A stretch of 8,342 nt of DNA from the NCBI GenBank assembly GCA_018065225.1, contig JAGHTS010000218.1, positions 1 to 8,342 of the forward strand, given 5' to 3'. Positions 1 to 6,931 of the stretch are shown here, piece by piece. Position numbers and translations under genes: made by a program. The notes beneath the pieces are model-generated. The model made no database searches. It had not been told where the DNA came from and worked only from the letters and a program-made list of their open reading frames with translations. The DNA is from Candidatus Phascolarctobacterium caballi (GTDB lineage: Bacteria; Bacillota; Negativicutes; Acidaminococcales; Acidaminococcaceae). Each line of letters starts with the position of its first letter. Position 1 is the first letter of the stretch.

Positions 1-707
1 GTTGCCGCGGTTTTTACCGCCCCATCCATACTGAATGCTGCCAAAATATACCCGATAAACATAGACCCAGTATCACCCATAAAAATTGTAGCAGGATTAA
101 AATTATAACGGATAAATCCCAAAATTGCACCAAACAATGCCGCACTGACTATTGCCGGCTCCATATATCCCGCTTGTGCCGCAAGACACGCTGTTGTAAA
201 AGATGCAATAGCACCCACGCCTGCCGCCAATCCGTCCAACCCGTCTATTAAATTGGTTACATTGGTAAACGCCACCACCCAAAAAATAGTAAATGGAATA
301 CTTAAATATTCCAAATAAATATACTCTGTAGTACCAAAAGGATTGCTCATCCATTCTACTTTAATATCAAAAGCAATCAGTACCAAAGCTGCTAAAATCT
401 GACCCAAAAGTTTTACTTTGGCAGGCAACTGGTAAATGTCATCAAGTACGCCTACCACCACAATAAAAGTGCCGCCCAATAAAATACCAAACAAATCTTT
501 GGAACAGGGGGCAGCCAACAACACCGCTATGGTAAATGCCTGATAAATTGCCAAACCGCCTAATCGTGGCATCGGTTGTTTATGAACTTTTCGCTCGTCC
601 GGCATATCCACTGCACCAGCCGCAAATGCCAATTTCTTGACAAAAGGTGTAAGAGCATAAGCAATTATTGCCGCTACCAGTACAGGAAAGCCTAATGTAC
701 TAATCAT
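1..707 (-). CDS. wecA: WecA/TagO-type undecaprenyl-phosphate sugar-1-phosphate transferase (partial, 3' end off the window)
   Basis: This is a polytopic membrane enzyme of the MraY/WecA/TagO family, which moves a sugar-1-phosphate (commonly GlcNAc-1-P) from a UDP-sugar to undecaprenyl phosphate and so starts O-antigen, teichoic acid or other envelope glycans. About 235 residues are visible of a usual 320-360. Family motifs seen in translation: KVHKQPMPRLGG (40-51), the Asp pair LDD (88-90), NVTNLIDGLDGLA (149-161) and FNPATIFMGDTGS (203-215). Several hydrophobic segments lie between them, including about 5-22, 52-66, 74-87, 101-113 and 137-148. The PRLGG motif favours the WecA/TagO branch over MraY, but the His-rich C-terminal loop that would help confirm this is off the window. 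The ATG at 707 is chosen because an in-frame TAG lies four codons upstream (717-719). Its Shine-Dalgarno is poor. It follows rpe by 30 nt with no terminator between. The symbol is a family-level call; the sugar substrate is unknown. Confidence 0.88.
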   Translation of the reverse strand, partial: MISTLGFPVLVAAIIAYALTPFVKKLAFAAGAVDMPDERKVHKQPMPRLGGLAIYQAFTIAVLLAAPCSKDLFGILLGGTFIVVVGVLDDIYQLPAKVKLLGQILAALVLIAFDIKVEWMSNPFGTTEYIYLEYLSIPFTIFWVVAFTNVTNLIDGLDGLAAGVGAIASFTTACLAAQAGYMEPAIVSAALFGAILGFIRYNFNPATIFMGDTGSMFIGYILAAFSMDGAVKTAA

Positions 708-737
708 ATCAATACACTACACGTTTCTAAAAATCAG

Positions 738-1382
738 TTATTTCAAACTGTCTATTGCCTTTTTAATATCTTTGGCGCCATAAACATAAGACCCTGCCAC
801 AATGACAGATGCTCCGGCATTTTTTACCAATTTTACATTTTCCCCATTTATACCGCCATCAACTTCTATCACCGCTTTAGAACTGCAATGCTCCAACATT
901 CCTTTCAGTTCTACAATCTTATCTACACTACTTTCAATAAATTTCTGGCCGCCAAAACCCGGGTTAACACTCATAATCAATACTAAATCAACATCTGCCA
1001 AAATGTTTTCTACGGCAGTTAGTGATGTAGCAGGATTTAATGCCACACCTGCCTTAAGTCCCATACCGTGAATGGTTTGTATTACTTTATGCAAATGTTT
1101 GGTTGCTTCCGCATGAACACAAATCAAATCTGCCCCTGCATCCTTAAAATCTTCCAAATAAGTTTCAGGATGTTCCACCATCAGATGACAATCAAAAAAC
1201 ATTTTGGTTGTTTCACGTATTTTTTTCACCACAGGAGCGCCAAAAGTTAAATTAGGAACAAAATTACCGTCCATAACATCAATATGTACCCAATCTGCCC
1301 CTGCCAGTTCAATCTTTTTAATCTCCCCTGCCAAATCAGCAAAATCTGCTGAAAGTATTGAAGGTGCTACTAACGTTTTCAT
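738..1382 (-). CDS. rpe: ribulose-phosphate 3-epimerase
   Basis: This cytoplasmic TIM-barrel enzyme interconverts D-ribulose 5-phosphate and D-xylulose 5-phosphate in the non-oxidative pentose phosphate pathway. The 214 residues match the usual full length. Visible landmarks are APSILSADF (6-14), VHIDVMDGNFVPNLTFG (32-48), CHLMVE (65-70), MSVNPGFGGQKF (137-148) and VIEVDGGI (171-178), followed by a phosphate-binding AGS (196-198). The expected metal ligands H33, D35, H66 and D175 are present, with D35 and D175 also acting as the acid/base pair in the family. The ATG start is supported by GAGGTG four nt upstream (1387-1392). It lies 11 nt after prkC. In many Bacillota rsgA separates prkC from rpe; here nothing does. 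Nothing is missing or unusual in the protein itself. Confidence 0.97.
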   Translation of the reverse strand: MKTLVAPSILSADFADLAGEIKKIELAGADWVHIDVMDGNFVPNLTFGAPVVKKIRETTKMFFDCHLMVEHPETYLEDFKDAGADLICVHAEATKHLHKVIQTIHGMGLKAGVALNPATSLTAVENILADVDLVLIMSVNPGFGGQKFIESSVDKIVELKGMLEHCSSKAVIEVDGGINGENVKLVKNAGASVIVAGSYVYGAKDIKKAIDSLK

Positions 1383-1386
1383 AATT

Positions 1387-1392
1387 CACCTC
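1387..1392 (-). promoter_or_regulatory. Shine-Dalgarno for rpe in the prkC-rpe gap
   Basis: GAGGTG on the minus strand occupies most of the 11-nt gap and lies four nt before the rpe ATG. The gap holds nothing else, so there is no room for a terminator, a promoter or a remnant of another gene. Confidence 0.75.
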
Positions 1393-1393
1393 A

Positions 1394-3283
1394 TTAAAAA
1401 TTTGTTTCCTGAACTTGTTTGCCGTCACAATATACTACAATGGCTACTTTTCCGGAACCGCCGTCAACCATCTGCTGAATTCGTCTGCCTCCATTATCAA
1501 TACTGCTGTAAATCAAGTTCCTGCCTTTACGGTCTATTTTATAAATCTGCACACGATGTTTTTCTGTTGCCTCACCCGGAACAATAAATTCAAAATTGGC
1601 TCCCACTACCGATTTATCCGCTCCATCACTGACAGTTACACTGACTGGGTAATAACTTGGCAACATCGTCCCTGCTTCTGGCGAAATGGCGGTAACTGTG
1701 TTTTTTGGCTCCAACGAATTGACCCTACGGACTTCGCCAACCCTTAATCCCAACTGCCGCAAAATTCTTTCTGCCTCATTCAAGTTCTTACCAATCAAAA
1801 CAGGAAGTTGCTTGTCACCCTCGTTCACAATTAAATTGACTTGAGTTCCTTCACCAACTTTTTCACCCTGTCTTGGCTCCTGTTCAATTACTGCCCCAAT
1901 TCTATACCCTCTGTTATATTTACGCTCAACTTTCCCGACTTGCAGACCAATTTCTTCCAATGTCTGCTGTGCCTTAACCAAACTCATATCAATCAGGTCA
2001 GGCATAGTATGTTTTTGTGCCCCTACATTATATATCAGCCGTATCACACTGCCACGTCGGCGTTGCTCGCCTGCCGCAGGAATTTGCCGCAAAACCACAC
2101 CTACTTGTTCAGTTACAGAGTTTTCTTCCTGCAATTCCACTTTATAATCACGTACAGCCAAATATTTACGGGCTTCTTCAACTTCCATATTCACCACGTC
2201 CGGTATAATTTTCATCGCATTGCTATGCTTGAAAAAGAAATGTGCACCCAAACTAATCAGACAAACTACCACAGTTGTGATAATCACATAATCATTAAAT
2301 GTATAATGATGATTCTTTATTTTATTTTTCCAACTTTGCGCTTTCTTTGCCATAGCATCCTTATCCACACTTAGCGAAATTATTTTCCCTTTTTTCCCTT
2401 CTGCTTTAACTGGTTTCATTACAACCGTCTGATTATTTTCATCATCATCTTCACCGCTGTCAATCTTTTGCCTGTCAAGCAATTTGTCTATGTCTTTACA
2501 AACTTCACCCGCCGAAGCATAACGGTCTTTTATATTCTTTGCCAACATTTTGTCCAAAATTTCCTGCAAACCTATCGGCACCACATCCAAATATTTCATT
2601 AACGGTTCTGGCTTTTTTTCAATTTGCATCATTGCCACAGCGATGGGCGAATCTGCAGAAAACGGTACATGCCCCGTTAACATTTCATAAAAAACAATTC
2701 CCAATGAATAAATGTCACTTGCCGCAGTTACAGGTTCACCATGTGCCTGTTCAGGGCTTAAATAATACACAGACCCCATAATATTATTCCCTGAAAATAC
2801 CATGGTCTGTTCCGAAACAATTTTGGCAATTCCAAAGTCAGCAATTTTAGGCACCATTGAATTTGTTACAATAATATTTTGTGATTTGATATCACAATGA
2901 ATAATCTTACGGCTATGTGCCTGATACAAAGCATCTGCCAACTGTCTGATAATTTGCATAGCGGCTTTTGTTTCAATCTTATACTCTTTCAACAACTCCT
3001 TTAATGTACAACCATCTACAAATTCCATAATAATGTATTGGTCTTTGCCATCATCAATTACATCATAAATTGAAACAATATTCGGATGTACCAATTGTGC
3101 TGCTGATTTTGCTTCCCGATTAAATTGTGACAAAAATTCCTTGTTGTTAACAAATTGTTCTTTCAAACGCTTGACTGCAACATCCCTGTCCAACACCTCG
3201 TCATGTGCCAAAAAGACCTCGCTCATACCGCCTGAACCAATGGAACGGATAATTTTATATCTGTTTTTAATTATTGTTTCCAT
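1394..3283 (-). CDS. prkC: PASTA-domain eukaryotic-type Ser/Thr protein kinase (PrkC/StkP/PknB family)
   Basis: A 629-residue single-pass membrane kinase. This family binds muropeptides or lipid II outside the cell and phosphorylates division, cell-wall and translation proteins inside. Kinase domain about 8-270: glycine loop GSGGMSEV (16-23), Lys38 in VAVK, Glu57 of helix C, catalytic loop HCDIKSQN (129-136), DFG (149-151), SPE (176-178). A charged juxtamembrane linker (271-330) has an acidic run 276-284 followed by T287 and then basic residues. The transmembrane helix is about 332-351. Three PASTA repeats follow at about 357-420, 425-488 and 491-554. The last 75 residues (555-629) are not PASTA and may form a small beta-sandwich like the C-terminal Ig-like domain of some homologues. 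Odd points: Cys130 replaces the Arg of HRD, and the activation loop has only one Thr (T160). The start is fixed by AAGGAGG six nt upstream, inside prpC. It overlaps prpC by 17 nt. Confidence 0.96.
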   Translation of the reverse strand: METIIKNRYKIIRSIGSGGMSEVFLAHDEVLDRDVAVKRLKEQFVNNKEFLSQFNREAKSAAQLVHPNIVSIYDVIDDGKDQYIIMEFVDGCTLKELLKEYKIETKAAMQIIRQLADALYQAHSRKIIHCDIKSQNIIVTNSMVPKIADFGIAKIVSEQTMVFSGNNIMGSVYYLSPEQAHGEPVTAASDIYSLGIVFYEMLTGHVPFSADSPIAVAMMQIEKKPEPLMKYLDVVPIGLQEILDKMLAKNIKDRYASAGEVCKDIDKLLDRQKIDSGEDDDENNQTVVMKPVKAEGKKGKIISLSVDKDAMAKKAQSWKNKIKNHHYTFNDYVIITTVVVCLISLGAHFFFKHSNAMKIIPDVVNMEVEEARKYLAVRDYKVELQEENSVTEQVGVVLRQIPAAGEQRRRGSVIRLIYNVGAQKHTMPDLIDMSLVKAQQTLEEIGLQVGKVERKYNRGYRIGAVIEQEPRQGEKVGEGTQVNLIVNEGDKQLPVLIGKNLNEAERILRQLGLRVGEVRRVNSLEPKNTVTAISPEAGTMLPSYYPVSVTVSDGADKSVVGANFEFIVPGEATEKHRVQIYKIDRKGRNLIYSSIDNGGRRIQQMVDGGSGKVAIVVYCDGKQVQETNF

Positions 3284-4010
3284 GACCGTCCTCCTTATCC
3301 AAATCTGTCAACACTATTACTGAAACATTATCCTTGCCGCCGTTTTGCAATGCCCGTTCCACTAATTTATCTGCATATTTTTCTTTTGCAAATGTCCTTA
3401 GAATTTCTTCAATATCCCTATCACTTACCATATCGCTCAAACCATCACTGCAAAGCAACAACACATCATCCTGTTCAATATCAATTTTGCTGACATCTGC
3501 CTGTACAATACTTTCGGAACCAAGTGCTTGCGACAACCAATTTTTTTGAGGATGAATCTTTGCTTCCCCCTCTGTAATTTTTCCAGCTGTCAAAAGTTCA
3601 TTAACCAATGTCTGATCACAAGTTATTTGCTCCAAATGCCCGCTGCGGAAACGATACAATCTGCTATCCCCGATTTGAACAACATGTGCTGTTTGCCTGT
3701 CTTCAATATAAACCGCTGTCAAAGTTGTTCCCATTCCCAAATGCTCATATTTTTTTTGCCCTTCTGCATAAACATAAGCATTTGCTTCACTTACTGCTTT
3801 ACGTAATGCATAAGATGGCGGTTGATTTTCATTAAGATACTTTTCTGTAACTTTATCTAAAATTTCCAATGCCATTTTGCTGGCTATTTCCCCACCTTCA
3901 AAACCGCCAACACCATCAGCAACAGCAAACAATTTAGGGGATTTTAGCAATATGGAATCTTCATTCTTTTCCCGTACCAACCCCACGTCCGTTTTAGAAT
4001 AAACTTTCAT
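3267..4010 (-). CDS. prpC: PP2C-family Ser/Thr phosphatase (PrpC/Stp), partner of the PASTA kinase
   Basis: A soluble Mn/Mg-dependent phosphatase that removes phosphate from the neighbouring kinase and its substrates. At 247 residues it is the normal length for bacterial PrpC/Stp1 and consists of the catalytic domain only. PP2C motifs in order: TDVGLVREKNED (7-18), VADGVGG (30-36) with metal ligand D32, LGMGTTLTAV (91-100), IGDSRLYRF (113-121), the DQTLVNELLTAGKIT segment (132-146), LCSDGLSDMV (186-195) with D189, and GGKDNVSVIV (224-233) with D227. The three Asp metal ligands are all there. The ATG overlaps the rlmN stop as ATGA and has a strong AAGGAG five nt upstream (4016-4021). The 3' end overlaps the kinase start by 17 nt, so the antagonistic pair is probably translated in a coupled way. 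No anomaly is seen. Confidence 0.97.
   Translation of the reverse strand: MKVYSKTDVGLVREKNEDSILLKSPKLFAVADGVGGFEGGEIASKMALEILDKVTEKYLNENQPPSYALRKAVSEANAYVYAEGQKKYEHLGMGTTLTAVYIEDRQTAHVVQIGDSRLYRFRSGHLEQITCDQTLVNELLTAGKITEGEAKIHPQKNWLSQALGSESIVQADVSKIDIEQDDVLLLCSDGLSDMVSDRDIEEILRTFAKEKYADKLVERALQNGGKDNVSVIVLTDLDKEDGHGNNN
3290..3296 (-). promoter_or_regulatory. strong Shine-Dalgarno for prkC inside prpC
   Basis: AAGGAGG on the minus strand lies six nt before the kinase ATG at 3283 and falls within the last codons of prpC. A near-ideal site in the overlap suggests the kinase can be initiated independently as well as by coupling to prpC translation. Confidence 0.8.
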
Positions 4011-5068
4011 GTTCTCTCCTTTGCAAACTGATTACGTAATTGTCCGCAAGCCGCTGCAATATCTCCGCCCATTTCCTTGCGAACGGTAGCATTGATATGG
4101 TTGCGATTTAACACCTGTAAAAATCTGTCAATCGTTTTTTCATCAGATTTTTGCAAACCATGTTCCAATACAGAATTTGCCGGAATTAAATTAACACTGG
4201 CATGTTTGAACTTTAAAAAGTTAGCCAATAATTGTGCATCTTCCGTACTGTCATTACATCCCCTTAACATTATATATTCATAAGTCACATCTCTGCCAGT
4301 TTTTTTTGCATATTTTTCTGCCGCTACTATTACTTTTACAAAAGGATTTGCTTTATTTATCGGCATTAACTTTGTCCGCAACTCATCACGGACGGCATGT
4401 AAACTGATTGCCAAATTGATTGGATGTCCCAAATTTTCCATCCGTTCAATACCAACAATCACTCCGCAAGTTGAAACCGTCATATTGCGATAACTCATAT
4501 TGGCTGTCTTTTCATCATGTAAAAATTCCAATGCCGCAAAAACATTATCAAAATTAAGCATTGGTTCCCCGCTGCCCATAACAACAATACGGCTAATACG
4601 CTGATTTTCTGCACTTAATATTGAATTACACAAATAAACTTGTGCTAAAATTTCTGCCTTTGTCAAAGAACGTTGGCAACCATTTAAACCACTGGCACAA
4701 AATGCACAATGCATATCGCAACCTACCTGACTGGAAACACAAATACTGTAACCATAATCATGATGCATCAATACTGTTTCTACAGCCGCACCATCTTTTA
4801 ATTGCAACAAAAATTTTCTTGTAATACGGTCTTGCGACTGCAACACTTTCAACACAATCAGATCTTGTGGCAATATTGAAAAATTGGCTTTTAATTTTTC
4901 AATATCTGTCTTACTTAAATTACGCATACCGTCAAAAGCAAAAATATTCTTTTGATATATCCATTGAAAAATTTGTTTTGCCCTAAATGCAGGCATCCCT
5001 AATTCTTTTACATCCTCAACAAGTTTATCAAGTTCCCACCCAAATATATCTTTCATTATAACTTTCAT
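4007..5068 (-). CDS. rlmN: dual-specificity 23S rRNA/tRNA adenine-C2 methyltransferase (radical SAM)
   Basis: A radical-SAM enzyme that methylates C2 of A2503 in 23S rRNA and of A37 in some tRNAs. It has 353 residues, the typical length. The [4Fe-4S] motif is C117-x3-C121-x2-C124 within VGCDMHCAFC. C110 (CVSSQVGC) lies seven residues before it, as in characterised RlmN. The mechanistic Cys is C341 in IAAACGQL, and E97 in VETVLM matches the conserved Glu of the family. GSGEP (165-169) is the SAM-binding GGEP-like motif. C110, C341 and the CQRSL segment fit RlmN; Cfr resistance enzymes are the close relatives, but the gene context and the LMPINKA and EMGGDIAAACGQL segments argue for housekeeping RlmN. 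Start: ATG at 5068 overlaps the rsmB stop as ATGA, with AAAGGA four nt upstream. A second in-frame ATG at 5056 (protein starting MKDIFGWELD) is also plausible, so four N-terminal residues are uncertain. Confidence 0.96.
   Translation of the reverse strand: MKVIMKDIFGWELDKLVEDVKELGMPAFRAKQIFQWIYQKNIFAFDGMRNLSKTDIEKLKANFSILPQDLIVLKVLQSQDRITRKFLLQLKDGAAVETVLMHHDYGYSICVSSQVGCDMHCAFCASGLNGCQRSLTKAEILAQVYLCNSILSAENQRISRIVVMGSGEPMLNFDNVFAALEFLHDEKTANMSYRNMTVSTCGVIVGIERMENLGHPINLAISLHAVRDELRTKLMPINKANPFVKVIVAAEKYAKKTGRDVTYEYIMLRGCNDSTEDAQLLANFLKFKHASVNLIPANSVLEHGLQKSDEKTIDRFLQVLNRNHINATVRKEMGGDIAAACGQLRNQFAKERT
4016..4021 (-). promoter_or_regulatory. strong Shine-Dalgarno for prpC inside rlmN
   Basis: AAGGAG on the minus strand lies five nt before the ATG at 4010, within the final codons of rlmN. 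It supports this start over any downstream Met. Confidence 0.8.
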
Positions 5069-6351
5069 CCTATCCTTTGCATTTTTGCCAAATAGAACCC
5101 GTCTGTATTATCTGTCTGTGGTAATAACTGCCGTTCTGATATTAAATGGAAATTACTATGCTTTTGTAAAAAATCTGTCACTATATAATGATTTTCACTC
5201 TGTTCAATAGTACAAGTGCTATATACCAAAAAACCATCTTTATGCACATATTGTGCAGCATTTGTTAAAATTGCTGTTTGCAACGGAGGAAACACTTTAA
5301 GATTTTCCTGTGTCCTGCGCCAACGGATTTCCGCCCTATGCCGCAACACACCTAACCCACTACATGGGGCATCCACTAAAACAGCATCAAATCTGTCAAC
5401 AAAGTCCGTATTCAAAACCGTAGCATCATTCAGTTGTGTTTTGATAATATTAATTCCTAACTGCTGTGCATTATTCTTAATCAATTCCAGTTTATGAGGA
5501 TAAATATCACAAGCGATAATCTCACCTTTATCTTGCATCAGTTGGGCAAGGTGAGTTGTTTTTCCTCCCGGTGCCGCACATAAATCCAAAACTTTTTGTC
5601 CCTGTTCCGGTGCAAGCAATTCTGCCACCAACATACTGCTTTCATCTTGTATGTAAAACTTGCCACCAAACCTGTCATACAAATTTTTTAAATTCTGATG
5701 TTTTTCTAAAATTATCCCGTCTGCACTAATTGTACTTTTCTTTGCCTCAACGCCATTATCTTTTAACTCTTGTATCAAAGCATCCCTTGTAATCTGCAAC
5801 GTGTTAACCCGTATACTCAAAGATGCTGGCTCATTATTAAAAATACAAAGTTTTTCTGTATCCTCAACCCCATAATATTTTAACCATTTTTTTACCAAAA
5901 ACCGTGGGTGCCATAACGTCAAAGCCATTCTGTCAACAACATTATCAGGCAAAACAAACTGATTTTTCTTACGCAAAAAATTACGTAAAACACCATTGAC
6001 CATTTGTGCTGCTCCGGGATTGGCAAATATTTTTGCCAGTTTAACCGCTTCATCCACTACTGCCGCTGCAGGCACACGTTCCAAATACAATAACTGAAAA
6101 ACCGCTACCCGTAAAACATTTAATACCAATGGTTCAATTTTTTTAATTGGACAATTTACCAGTTTGTTAAGATACCAGTCTAAAATGTTGCAGGACTTTA
6201 CAGTCCCATATACCAATTCTGTTAAAAATCGTCTGTCCTTATCATCAAAATCACTGGAACGCAAACATTTATTAAGCTCAATATTAGTATATGCCCCGTC
6301 ATCCATTACCGCTGTTACCAATTTTACAGCGACACCCCGTGCATTAAGCAT
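5065..6351 (-). CDS. rsmB: 16S rRNA (cytosine-967-C5)-methyltransferase
   Basis: A cytoplasmic SAM-dependent RNA m5C methyltransferase (RsmB/Sun/Fmu) acting on helix 31 of 16S rRNA. With the start chosen here it has 428 residues, close to the 430-450 usual. An N-terminal NusB-like helical domain (about 1-130) is followed by a linker and a Rossmann methyltransferase domain. Visible motifs, numbered from this start: FYIQDESS (232-239), DLCAAPGGKTTHL (256-268) for SAM, CD in the next strand with D282, DAPCSGLGVLR (327-337) with C330, and YSTCTIEQSEN (377-387) with the nucleophile C380. The two-Cys arrangement is that of RsmB-type enzymes. An upstream TTG at 6366 would add five residues, but the ATG at 6351 has AGGTG six nt before it, so I prefer it. 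It overlaps the DUF116 stop by 8 nt and ends in an ATGA overlap with rlmN. Confidence 0.96.
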   Translation of the reverse strand: MLNARGVAVKLVTAVMDDGAYTNIELNKCLRSSDFDDKDRRFLTELVYGTVKSCNILDWYLNKLVNCPIKKIEPLVLNVLRVAVFQLLYLERVPAAAVVDEAVKLAKIFANPGAAQMVNGVLRNFLRKKNQFVLPDNVVDRMALTLWHPRFLVKKWLKYYGVEDTEKLCIFNNEPASLSIRVNTLQITRDALIQELKDNGVEAKKSTISADGIILEKHQNLKNLYDRFGGKFYIQDESSMLVAELLAPEQGQKVLDLCAAPGGKTTHLAQLMQDKGEIIACDIYPHKLELIKNNAQQLGINIIKTQLNDATVLNTDFVDRFDAVLVDAPCSGLGVLRHRAEIRWRRTQENLKVFPPLQTAILTNAAQYVHKDGFLVYSTCTIEQSENHYIVTDFLQKHSNFHLISERQLLPQTDNTDGFYLAKMQRIG

Positions 6352-6904
6352 ATTGTACACCTGCAAAAATTTTTATTGCATCCTCAACTTTGTCCATATC
6401 AACATCTGTATTAAAACAAGGTCCAAAAGGACGTTCATTCAAAACTCCAAGAACAGGTAACGGGAACACATCCATAATACCACTTGCCAAATCACGTTCA
6501 CAGGCAATAGCAATAATTGCCTGCGGTTTATATTCCTTAACCATCTGCCTTGCCAAAGTACCGCCAGTTGCCACCGCCAAATTACAACCATATTTTTTTT
6601 GTAATGCAACCAAATCACCGATTCTGCAACCACCACATTGATGGCAATTTTCAATATGTCTGGTGATTTTATATTGACACGCGTCCTTTTGCAGACAATG
6701 CGGTGTCAACAATAAAATCTTTTGGCAATGCAAATTATAACTTTGTTTATTATTTAACTTATTATTCCATCTGACAAACGTTTCTTCCAACTCTTGCCGT
6801 GTTTTCCCAACCAACCTGCCAAAAACATACAACACAGGATAAACTACGTTTAAAATTTTGCGTTGCCACAATATGCTTTTGCTTTGTACTTGCTTATTGT
6901 CCAT
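6344..6904 (-). CDS. DUF116 domain protein, cysteine-rich, function unknown
   Basis: I recognise this as the DUF116 family (uncharacterised), commonly found between fmt and rsmB in Clostridia and Negativicutes. Its function is not known. It has 186 residues and nine cysteines: C60, C70, C76, C87, C90, C93, C107, C135 and C163. The core has TPHCLQKDAC (67-76), ENCHQCGGCRIGDL (85-98), a Gly-rich VATGGTLARQMV (111-122), IACERDLASGI (133-143) and NERPFGPCFNTDVDMDKV (156-173). The CxxCxxC spacing at 87-93 suggests a metal or Fe-S site; that is inference. Residues 17-33 are hydrophobic with few charges and might touch the membrane, since several family members carry N-terminal membrane helices. The ATG at 6904 has a modest CAGG seven nt upstream. 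The gene is 27 nt after fmt and overlaps rsmB by 8 nt, which links it to translation genes by position only. Confidence 0.87.
   Translation of the reverse strand: MDNKQVQSKSILWQRKILNVVYPVLYVFGRLVGKTRQELEETFVRWNNKLNNKQSYNLHCQKILLLTPHCLQKDACQYKITRHIENCHQCGGCRIGDLVALQKKYGCNLAVATGGTLARQMVKEYKPQAIIAIACERDLASGIMDVFPLPVLGVLNERPFGPCFNTDVDMDKVEDAIKIFAGVQYA
6358..6362 (-). promoter_or_regulatory. Shine-Dalgarno that decides the rsmB start
   Basis: On the minus strand AGGTG stands six nt before the ATG at 6351, inside the 3' end of the DUF116 gene. The alternative TTG at 6366 lies upstream of this site and would have no ribosome-binding site of comparable quality, so the ATG is preferred. Confidence 0.7.
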
Positions 6905-6931
6905 ATAATTGCCTGTAAATTATTAAATCTC

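Noticed and set aside
103..354. 83-codon minus-strand frame overlapping the transferase gene
   Set aside because: It is an out-of-frame shadow. The true reading frame through 1-707 carries the DGLDGLA and GDTGS motifs of the WecA family.
705..760. Possible promoter for the wecA-like gene at the end of rpe (TTGAAA-like and TAGACA-like hexamers)
   Set aside because: No matching TATAAT-like -10 was found at 16-18 nt from either hexamer; the 30-nt gap looks like an ordinary operon spacing.
1841..2374. 177-codon open frame on the plus strand opposite the kinase PASTA region
   Set aside because: The translation is rich in Phe, His, Cys and Asn in the way typical of reversed coding sequence and shows no domain. 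It lies wholly opposite an intact gene.
4007..5068. Possible Cfr-type antibiotic resistance methyltransferase
   Set aside because: The sequence motifs and the rsmB-rlmN-prpC-prkC order are those of housekeeping RlmN.
6352..6366. TTG start for rsmB adding five residues
   Set aside because: The ATG at 6351 has AGGTG at ideal spacing and gives the shorter overlap with the preceding gene; the TTG has no comparable site.
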